Assembly (NCBI RefSeq): GCF_021341665.1 | Contig: NZ_JAJTTH010000004.1 | Span: forward strand, 372,001 to 436,000 | Origin: Pseudomonas sp. Au-Pse12 | GTDB taxonomy: Bacteria; Pseudomonadota; Gammaproteobacteria; Pseudomonadales; Pseudomonadaceae | DNA length: 64,000 bases | Reading direction: 5' to 3' | Part shown: positions 57,957 to 64,000 of the stretch, in pieces | How the letters are laid out: every line of letters begins with the position of its first letter | Position numbering within the stretch: the stretch's first letter is position 1 | Notes under the pieces: generated by a model | The model's database searches: none | The model's input: only the letters and a program-made list of their open reading frames with translations | What the model was told of the DNA's origin: nothing | Translations under genes and position numbers: made by a program

Positions 57957-59096
57957 GTGAGCGAAACAGCCTTGCCTAAAGATGAAGTCCAGCCGGTGTC
58001 CGAGACTCCCGCTGAACCCACGAACCCAACCGTTGAACGTCGTGGCAACGGGTTGGCAGTTCTGGCCCTGCTGCTGGGGGCGGCAGGCGTCGCCGTTGGC
58101 GGCTGGGGGGTATGGCAGGTGCGCCACCTGCAAGCCAATAACCAGCAGCAACTCAGCCAATTGCAGGCGTTGGGCGATCAGGCCCAGGATTTCAAGCTCA
58201 GCGAGCAGCGCTTGAGCGCACGCCTGGAGCAACTGCCCGCGGCCGATGAGCTGGAAGACCGGCGGCGTCTGGTGGCTCAGTTGCAGGGTGACCAGCAGCG
58301 TCTGAGCCAGCGCCTGGAAACCGTGCTGGGTGCCAGTCGCAAGGACTGGCGCCTGGCTGAAGCAGAGCACCTGTTGCGTCTGGCCAGCCTGCGTCTGTCG
58401 GCGTTGCAGGACATCAGCAGCGCCCAGGCCCTGGTTCAGGGCGCCGACGATATCCTGCGTGAACAGAACGATCCGGGTGCCTTCGCCGCCCGTGAGCAGT
58501 TGGCCAAAAGCCTGGCGGCCCTGCGCAGCACCGAGCAACCAGACCGCACCGGGCTGTTCCTGCAACTGGGCGCCCTGCGTGATCAGGTGCTTGAATTGAG
58601 CGCCGTGGCCCCGGAGTACAAGGATCGTGGCGAATCGTTGCTCGGCCTGACGGCCGATGGTGACGGCGCCAGCCGCTGGGCGCAGTGGTGGGATCAGGTC
58701 TCGCGCTACTTCCGTATCGATTTCAATGCTGACAAGAACATCCGTCCGCTGCTGGCGGGGCAGGGCCTGACCCAGGTGCGCCTGGCCTTGAGCCTGGCGC
58801 TGGAACAGGCTCAATGGGCGGCCTTGAACGGCCAGGCCGCGGTCTATACCCAGGCCCTGACCGAAGCCCGTGACGTGCTCACCGGCAACTTCAACCAGGA
58901 CAATCCGCAAAGCAAGATCATGCTCGAGCGCCTGTCCGAGTTGAGCAAGCAACCGGTGACAGTCGTCACTCCGGACCTGGCCAAGACCTTGAGTACGGTT
59001 CAGGCCTATCTGGAGCGGCGTAGCCTGAGTGTCGAAGAGTCGGTCAAACCCTTGGCCAAACCTGCGGTGAACAGCACCCAGGAGACCAGCCCATGA
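57957..59096 (+). CDS. hemX: HemX family membrane protein
   Basis: A 379-residue protein with a proline-rich cytoplasmic N-terminus, one membrane helix (about residues 33-57, LAVLALLLGAAGVAVGGWGV) and a long coiled-coil-rich periplasmic region (QLSQLQALGDQAQDFKLSEQ). It is named a uroporphyrinogen-III methyltransferase in some databases, but lacks the methyltransferase motifs, so enzyme activity is unlikely. GTG start at 57957. Its end overlaps hemY by four bases. Confidence 0.9.
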   Translation: MSETALPKDEVQPVSETPAEPTNPTVERRGNGLAVLALLLGAAGVAVGGWGVWQVRHLQANNQQQLSQLQALGDQAQDFKLSEQRLSARLEQLPAADELEDRRRLVAQLQGDQQRLSQRLETVLGASRKDWRLAEAEHLLRLASLRLSALQDISSAQALVQGADDILREQNDPGAFAAREQLAKSLAALRSTEQPDRTGLFLQLGALRDQVLELSAVAPEYKDRGESLLGLTADGDGASRWAQWWDQVSRYFRIDFNADKNIRPLLAGQGLTQVRLALSLALEQAQWAALNGQAAVYTQALTEARDVLTGNFNQDNPQSKIMLERLSELSKQPVTVVTPDLAKTLSTVQAYLERRSLSVEESVKPLAKPAVNSTQETSP

Positions 59097-60331
59097 AGCG
59101 CGCCTATGTGATCCTGCTGCTGGTCATCGCCGCCATTGGCCTGCTGGGCCTGGCCATCGCCGAGCATCCCGGGTACGTGCTGATCGCCTACAGCAACTTT
59201 CGTTATGAATCGAGCCTGTGGGCGACCCTGGCGCTGGTCGCACTGATCTGGCTGGTGCTCTGGGGCATCAAGCTGCTCATCGAGCTGGTGATGGTGTCCG
59301 GCGGTGTGGTCAACCCCTGGTCACGACGCAATCGCAGCCGCCGCGTGCAGATCGCCATCGAGCAGGGCCAGATGGACCTCGCCGAAGGTCGTTGGGCCAG
59401 CGCGCAGAAGCACCTGCACCGGGCTGCGGAGGCCGAGCGCCAGCCGCTGCTGTACTACCTCGGCGCCGCGCGGGCGGCCAATGAGCAGGGCCACTATGAG
59501 GAGTGCGACCGCTTGCTGGAGCGTGCGCTGACTCGCCAGCCTCAGGCCGAGCTGGCCGTGGCCCTGAGCCACGCCCAGTTGCAGACCGATCGTGGTGACA
59601 CCGAAGGCGCCCTGAGCACCTTGCAGGCCATGCATGAGCGCCACCCCCATAGCGTGCAGGTGCTGCGCCAATTGCAGCGCCTGCACCAGCAGCGTGGCGA
59701 TTGGTCGGCCCTGATCCGCCTGCTGCCCGAGCTGCGCAAGGACAAGGCGCTGCCGGCCGGCGAGCTGCAGGAGCTGGAGCGTCGGGCCTGGGGTGAAAAC
59801 CTGTCCCTGGCCGTGCGCCGTGAAGAGGACCAGGTCGCCGGCCTGCAATCGCTCAATCGTGCCTGGCAGCAGTTGACCTCGGCGCAGCGCCAGGAGCCGC
59901 AACTGGTGCTGGCCTACGCGGAACAATTGCGTCAGTTGGGCGCTGGAGCCGAAGCGGAAGAAGCATTGCGTACGGCCCTCAAGCGCAAGTACGAAAGCCA
60001 CCTGGCACGGCTCTACGGCCTGGTGCGTGGCAGCGACCCGTCGCGGCAATTGCAGACGGCCGAGCACTGGCTGAAAGAGCATGCGGACGATCCGAGCCTG
60101 CTGCTGACGTTGGGTCGCCTGTGCCTGCAGAACAGCCTGTGGGGCAAGGCTCGCGACTATCTGGAAAGCAGCCTGCGCCTGCAGCGCAACCCCGAAGCCT
60201 GTGCGGAGCTGGCGCGCCTGCTGGCACAGTTGGGGGATACAGAGCGCAGCAACCAACTGTTCCAGGAAGGCCTGGGAATGCTCGACGAACGCCTGTTGGC
60301 TTCGCCGCTGCCGGTTCCGGCGCGGGCCTGA
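59093..60331 (+). CDS. hemY: HemY family TPR membrane protein
   Basis: A 412-residue proteobacterial HemY (not the Bacillus oxidase of the same name). Two membrane helices lie at about residues 4-25 and 40-66, followed by tetratricopeptide-like helices (ASAQKHLHRAAEAERQPLLY, GDTEGALSTLQAMHERHPHS). It is thought to assist late heme synthesis or membrane-bound complex assembly. It begins ATGA, overlapping the hemX stop. Confidence 0.92.
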   Translation: MKRAYVILLLVIAAIGLLGLAIAEHPGYVLIAYSNFRYESSLWATLALVALIWLVLWGIKLLIELVMVSGGVVNPWSRRNRSRRVQIAIEQGQMDLAEGRWASAQKHLHRAAEAERQPLLYYLGAARAANEQGHYEECDRLLERALTRQPQAELAVALSHAQLQTDRGDTEGALSTLQAMHERHPHSVQVLRQLQRLHQQRGDWSALIRLLPELRKDKALPAGELQELERRAWGENLSLAVRREEDQVAGLQSLNRAWQQLTSAQRQEPQLVLAYAEQLRQLGAGAEAEEALRTALKRKYESHLARLYGLVRGSDPSRQLQTAEHWLKEHADDPSLLLTLGRLCLQNSLWGKARDYLESSLRLQRNPEACAELARLLAQLGDTERSNQLFQEGLGMLDERLLASPLPVPARA

Positions 60332-60493
60332 AGTCCCTTGGGGCCGGTTGCCTGTTCTGGGCGGCCGGCCCTTTTACCTGGGTTTCGCGGCGTTCCCGCC
60401 GTCTCTTGTCGAGCGGTTGCGGCATAGCGCTTCTTGAAAGCGGCGAGCGCTTTCTCTACCGTGGCTGCCTGTTTCTCCCGTTACGGATATCTC

Positions 60494-61015
60494 ATGTCGC
60501 TGGCCGGCTCCCGCTTGCTGTTCTCCCTGGTGTTCCTGGTGGGGGCCTTGGCCTCGTGGGCGGCGTTCAACCTGCAATCCGGTGGCGGCCTTGAATCCTG
60601 CCCGTTGTGGGGCGTGCAGCGGCTGCTGTTGCTGATGTTCGGTGGGGTCAATCTGCTGGCGGTGGTGCAGGGCCCCGGGCGCGTGGGGCGAGCGGTCTAC
60701 TGGGGGCTCAACCTGTTGTTGGGGCTGTTGGGCGTGATCACCGCCGGGCGTCATGTGCTGCTGCAGAACATTCCCTCCGAACAGCTCCTGGCCTGCCTGC
60801 CGGATATGTCCTTCATGCTCCGCCACCTGTCCTGGTGGCAGGCGTTGAAGTTGACCTTCATGGGCACCTCGGATTGTGCCGAAGTCACCTGGACCTTGCT
60901 GGACATGAGCCTGCCGGAGTGGAGCCTGCTGTTTTTCGTGATCATGCTGATCTTTAGCGGCTACCGTCTGCTGCGCCTGCTGCGTGTTACACGCAAGGCT
61001 GCGGTATTGCCCTGA
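60494..61015 (+). CDS. DsbB-family disulfide formation protein with altered CxxC
   Basis: A 173-residue four-helix inner-membrane protein of the DsbB family. The first periplasmic motif, normally CxxC, is CPLW (Cys36, Trp39). The second pair is kept as Cys101 (LLACLPDMSF) and Cys128 (GTSDCAEVTW). The ubiquinone-adjacent arginine after the motif (VQR, residue 43) is present. It follows hemY and precedes algQ, the place of P. aeruginosa DsbH. The missing cysteine raises doubt about normal quinone-coupled oxidation. Confidence 0.85.
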   Translation: MSLAGSRLLFSLVFLVGALASWAAFNLQSGGGLESCPLWGVQRLLLLMFGGVNLLAVVQGPGRVGRAVYWGLNLLLGLLGVITAGRHVLLQNIPSEQLLACLPDMSFMLRHLSWWQALKLTFMGTSDCAEVTWTLLDMSLPEWSLLFFVIMLIFSGYRLLRLLRVTRKAAVLP

Positions 61016-61222
61016 GTCAGTGTTTGGCGGTAGGTCGAGGATTAAACGCTTGTATGAACTTTATCTCCTGCGTACCTTGATGCTGTTGTCGAGCGGGCAT
61101 AATCTGGCCCGCACCTGTCACTGGAATTATGTTGCTCGATGCAGTTATGCCTGACCGGATTCAGAGTCTCTAAAAAGGGGCGGTGGGCAAGCGGCATGAC
61201 CCATAAGGGAAGAGAGATCACC

Positions 61223-61681
61223 ATGCTCGAAAGTTGTCAGAATGCTCAGGAACGCTGGGGTGGAGTGCATCTGCTGATCGACCGCTGGTTGCAGGAGCGT
61301 CACGAACTGGTTCGAGCCTATGATGCGCTGGGCGCCAAACCCGAGGCATTGAGTGAGAGCAAGAAGCCGCTGCAGGAATTCTGCGGGATCCTGGTGGACT
61401 ACGTTTCCGCCGGCCATTTTGAAATCTACGAACAGCTGACCAGCGAAGCCAAGGCCTTTGGCGACAAGCGCGGGCTGGAGCTGGCCGATACCCTCTACCC
61501 ACGCATCGACGTGATCACCGAAAAGCTCCTGGCGTTCAACGACCTGTGTGACGCGGGGCAGTGCGTGGCGCAGAAATTCCAGGAGTTGGGTGGCCTGTTG
61601 CACGAGCGCTTCGAGCTGGAAGACTGCCTGATCGAAGTGCTGCATAACGCCCACAAGCAGGAAACGGCGGCACAGGCCTGA
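61223..61681 (+). CDS. algQ: AlgQ/Rsd anti-sigma-70 factor
   Basis: A 152-residue protein that binds region 4 of sigma-70 and lowers its activity. In Pseudomonas AlgQ also affects alginate, Ndk and siderophore genes. It begins [20 protein letters not shown] and ends [20 protein letters not shown], both strongly conserved. ATG at 61223 follows AGAGAG; longer frames upstream are not conserved. Rnk, its functional backup, is encoded 13 kb upstream. Confidence 0.95.
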   Translation: MLESCQNAQERWGGVHLLIDRWLQERHELVRAYDALGAKPEALSESKKPLQEFCGILVDYVSAGHFEIYEQLTSEAKAFGDKRGLELADTLYPRIDVITEKLLAFNDLCDAGQCVAQKFQELGGLLHERFELEDCLIEVLHNAHKQETAAQA

Positions 61682-61700
61682 GAACAGCGCCTGAGTAACA

Positions 61701-61726
61701 ACGGCACGCTTTGGCGTGCCGTTTTT
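61701..61726. terminator. Intrinsic terminator between convergent algQ and FKBP gene
   Basis: ACGGCACGC / GCGTGCCGT (61701-61709 and 61714-61722) with a 4-base loop, followed by a T-run. Confidence 0.9.
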
Positions 61727-61738
61727 CGTTGTGCCGCC

Positions 61739-62404
61739 TCAGCCGGCGACGCCGAGCAATTCGATATCGAATACCAGTGGGGTATAGGGCGCGATCAGGT
61801 CGCCGGCACCTTCAGTGCCATAGGCCTGGTTCGACGGAATCACCAGCCGCCATCTGGCTCCGGTGGGCATCTGCGCCAGCGCGCTGCGCCAGCCGGCAAT
61901 CACGCTGTCCAGTCGGAACCATTGCGGCTGCTGGGTCTGATCGAACACCGTGCCGTCGGGCAGGCGTCCGGTGTAACGCACCTGGACCGAGCCATTGGGG
62001 TTGGGTTTTTTGCCGCTGCCGGGGCTCAACTCGGTCAGCAGGATGCCATCGGCCAATTGGCGCACACCGGGCTTGGCCTTTTCTTCATCGAGAAAGCGCT
62101 GTTCGTTTTTCAGCGCGGCTTCTGTCTGAGACTTGGCCGACTGCTCGTTGATCTGTGCCTCATGCTCGGCAAGGATCTGTTCGATGCGTTCGTTTTTCAG
62201 TGCCAGTGGCTTGCCTTGATAAGCCGCCTTCAAGCCTTCGACCAGTGCCTGGATCTGCAGGTCCGGCACTTCGTCGCGCAGGCGCTCACCGAGACTGGCC
62301 CCCAGGCTGTAGGCAAGATCGTGAGCGTTATTGGGTGGCGCTTCGGCCGCCGCTTGAGCCAGTGGCAAGAACAGGCTCAAGGATAAAAACAGGTAACGCG
62401 ACAT
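61739..62404 (-). CDS. Secreted FKBP-type peptidyl-prolyl isomerase
   Basis: A 221-residue Fkp-like protein: signal peptide (MSRYLFLSLSLFLPLAQAAA), an N-terminal helical dimerisation domain (residues 25-115; YSLGASLGERLRDEVPDLQI) and a C-terminal FKBP domain (VQVRYTGRLPDGTVFDQTQQ, RLVIPSNQAYGTEGAGDLI). The layout is that of FkpA/Mip periplasmic chaperones. The start at 62404 gives the signal peptide; the upstream frame extension does not. Confidence 0.9.
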   Translation of the reverse strand: MSRYLFLSLSLFLPLAQAAAEAPPNNAHDLAYSLGASLGERLRDEVPDLQIQALVEGLKAAYQGKPLALKNERIEQILAEHEAQINEQSAKSQTEAALKNEQRFLDEEKAKPGVRQLADGILLTELSPGSGKKPNPNGSVQVRYTGRLPDGTVFDQTQQPQWFRLDSVIAGWRSALAQMPTGARWRLVIPSNQAYGTEGAGDLIAPYTPLVFDIELLGVAG

Positions 62405-62597
62405 GGGCACTCTCCGGCCTGAGTTGCGGTGGATTATGCCAGCGACAAAGCGCTCGTTGGTGAGCAACTTCGATGGGTGCAAAGAACATTTTCATTCGGC
62501 TGCAACGCCAGGCTTTCGATACTGTCAACATGCCCTAGCGGCGGTAGCAGCAGAGGTCTAGTATGAGCCGCAACTCACGTCAGCCAGGAGGTAAACC

Positions 62598-63737
62598 ATG
62601 TCGGCCAATAAGAAGCCTGTAAATACTCCGTTGCATTTGCTCCAACAGCTGTCGGGCAGCTTGCTCGAACATTTGGAAAACGCTTGTTCCCAAGCCTTGG
62701 CTGATGCTGAAAAACTGCTCGCCAAGCTGGAAAAACAACGGGGCAAGGCGCAGGAAAAACTGCACAAATCGCGCACCAAATTGCAGGACGCTGCGGCGGC
62801 CGGCAAAGCCAAGGCACAGGCCAAGGCGAAGACCGCGGTCAAGGAACTCGAAGACCTGCTGGACGCTTTGAAAGAGCGTCAGGCGCAAACCCGCAGCTAT
62901 ATCCTGCAACTCAAACGCGACGCCCAGGAAAGCCTGAAGCTGGCCCAAGGCGTGGGTCGCGTGAAGGAAGCTGTAGGCAAGGTATTGAGCACTCGTGATG
63001 CCAAGCCGGCAGCGGCAGCGGTAGCGGCGAAAAAGCCAGCGGCCAAGCCTGCTGCTAAAGCACCGGCGAAATCCGCAGCCAAGCCTGCGGCGAAGAAACC
63101 TGCTGCTGCCAGTGCGGCGAAGCCGGCCGTGGCCAAAGCCGCAGCGGCCAAGCCTGCTACCAAACCGGCTGCCAAGCCCGCAGCCACCAAAACGGCAGCT
63201 GCTAAACCGGCGGCGGCCAAGCCTGCTACCAAAGTTGCTGCAGCCAAGCCTGCGGCCAAAACCGTAGCTGCCAAACCTGCAGCCAAGCCCGCAGCGAAAC
63301 CAGCCGCCAAAACCGCAGCCGCTAAACCGGTTGCTACCAAGCCGGCCACCAAGCCAGCTGCAGCCAAAGCAGCGGCCAAGCCCGTGAGCAAACCGGCTGC
63401 TGCCAAGCCCGCCGCCGCGTCGGCTGCGAAGCCTGTTGCCAAACCGGCAGCCGCCAAACCGGCAGCCAAGCCCGCCGCGAAAAAGCCTGCTGCCAAACCC
63501 GCAGCGGCCAAACCTGCTGTAGCCAAATCAGCGACCCCAGCCGCCAAGCCTGCTGCTCCTGCACCCGCTGCGGCCAAGCCTGCTGCGCCTGCACCCGCTG
63601 CGGCCAAGCCTGCTGCGCCTGCACCCGCTGCGGCCAAGCCTGCTGCGCCTGCTCCGGCAGCCTCGCCGGCCCCTGCAGCCAGCGCACCTGCCGCAGCTGC
63701 AGCAACAGCGACCAGCAACCCTTCCAGCGCTTCCTAA
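62598..63737 (+). CDS. algP: AlgP histone H1-like protein
   Basis: A 379-residue protein. Residues 1-135 are a charged helical or coiled-coil domain (HLLQQLSGSLLEHLENACSQ, LEKQRGKAQEKLHKSRTKLQ). The remainder is a lysine/alanine/proline repeat of KPAA and KPAAAKPA units, turning into KPAAPAPAAA near the end. This is AlgP (AlgR3), a eukaryotic H1-like DNA-binding protein linked to alginate promoter control. The repeat length varies between strains of P. aeruginosa. Its 3' end overlaps the next gene by four bases on the opposite strand. Confidence 0.94.
   Translation: MSANKKPVNTPLHLLQQLSGSLLEHLENACSQALADAEKLLAKLEKQRGKAQEKLHKSRTKLQDAAAAGKAKAQAKAKTAVKELEDLLDALKERQAQTRSYILQLKRDAQESLKLAQGVGRVKEAVGKVLSTRDAKPAAAAVAAKKPAAKPAAKAPAKSAAKPAAKKPAAASAAKPAVAKAAAAKPATKPAAKPAATKTAAAKPAAAKPATKVAAAKPAAKTVAAKPAAKPAAKPAAKTAAAKPVATKPATKPAAAKAAAKPVSKPAAAKPAAASAAKPVAKPAAAKPAAKPAAKKPAAKPAAAKPAVAKSATPAAKPAAPAPAAAKPAAPAPAAAKPAAPAPAAAKPAAPAPAASPAPAASAPAAAAATATSNPSSAS
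63543..63653 (+). repeat. 30-base tandem repeat inside algP
   Basis: A unit of 30 bases encoding AKPAAPAPAA is repeated about 3.7 times, with only one base differing in the first copy. Near-identity at the DNA level, unlike the looser KPAA repeats before it, points to recent slippage or unequal exchange. Confidence 0.85.
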
Positions 63738-64000
63738 GCGCCGGCCACCGCGACGCGCAGCACTTGCAGCGCGTCGCGGTTGCGGACGGCGGCTTCGGCT
63801 GCCAGTCCTTTGAGCCAGTCATCCAGACTCTTGGCCTGAGCCTCGGGCCATTGGCTCACCCCTTCTTGCAAGCGCCGCAGCAACTGCCGTTCGGCTTCCA
63901 GTTCCAGGCTCTTCAGCTGTTCGCGCAAGGCGCTCAATTGCTCGTCGCCAGCGGCAGCGGCTCGCCACTCAATCCGCAGTTTGCGCAGGGGCTCGACGAC
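63734..64000 (-). CDS. TIGR02444 family protein, 5' end outside window
   Basis: The frame is open from the window edge to TAG at 63736-63734, giving 88 residues. It reads VVEPLRKLRIEWRAAA, then ALREQLKSLELEAERQLLRR and ends RNRDALQVLRVAVAGA. This matches the C-terminal part of the TIGR02444/DUF2390 family of Pseudomonas proteins, all helical and of unknown role. A TTG at 63937 could be mistaken for a start, but conserved sequence continues upstream. It overlaps algP by four bases in convergent orientation, with no terminator. Confidence 0.8.
   Translation of the reverse strand, partial: VVEPLRKLRIEWRAAAAGDEQLSALREQLKSLELEAERQLLRRLQEGVSQWPEAQAKSLDDWLKGLAAEAAVRNRDALQVLRVAVAGA

Noticed and set aside
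62897-63718. Alanine/glycine-rich minus-strand frame over algP
   Set aside because: It is the mirror of the KPAA repeat, low in complexity and without its own translation signals.

Overview
The window is chromosomal DNA of a fluorescent Pseudomonas, most likely of the P. fluorescens/protegens/chlororaphis group. The evidence is high GC, a gene order close to that around the P. aeruginosa replication-origin-proximal region (rph-crc-pyrE-argB-algC-dut-coaBC-radC-rpmBG, dadA-dadX-pauR, rep, comM-glnK-amtB-sutA, xerC-dapF-lysA-cyaY-cyaA-argH-algR-hemCDXY-algQ-algP), and Pseudomonas-only genes such as crc, sutA, algP and pauR. The window is almost entirely core genome. I see no rRNA, tRNA, CRISPR array, prophage, transposase or defence island.

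Layout: 1-8.6 kb holds RNA turnover and nucleotide/sugar metabolism (YicC, RNase PH, Crc, PyrE, ArgB, AlgC, Dut, CoaBC, RadC). 8.6-11.1 kb holds a peptide-binding protein and the L28/L33 operon with a structured leader. 11.1-24.6 kb is a polyamine and alanine catabolism neighbourhood: a cupin, KauB/PauC aldehyde dehydrogenase, an MFS transporter, a phospholipase D-like lipoprotein, a MocR regulator facing a DUF1127 gene across repeated CTGTAT boxes, a PauB-type oxidase, then DadR, DadA, RidA, DadX, PauR and cytochrome c5. 24.6-37.5 kb is mixed: a CoA-hydrolase-family protein, Xpt, Rep, a GGDEF/EAL protein behind a Fur-box-like site, a MATE pump, a LysR regulator, a chemoreceptor, a decayed TetR fragment and a secreted DUF4432 protein. 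37.5-42.7 kb is ComM, UbiK, the GlnK-AmtB nitrogen pair, YjbQ and SutA. 42.7-47.4 kb is one leftward operon, lptM-lysA-dapF-DUF484-xerC-HAD. 47.6-54.7 kb holds CyaY, Rnk, class I adenylate cyclase, small conserved proteins, a GST and ArgH. 54.7-64 kb holds AlgR, the heme genes hemC-hemD-hemX-hemY, a DsbB-like protein, AlgQ, an FKBP, and the lysine/alanine-repeat protein AlgP.

Points most worth a second look: AlgR without the adjacent AlgZ/FimS kinase gene; a DsbB-family protein whose first CxxC has become CPLW; a Fur-box-like site on the promoter of a degenerate-GGDEF/EAL protein; the MocR operator array; two REP doublets; long, nearly perfect stem-loops without U-tracts at several gene junctions; and the hairpin in the rpmB leader. 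None of these is clearly a new system. Gene-order comparisons with P. aeruginosa are from memory, not from an alignment.
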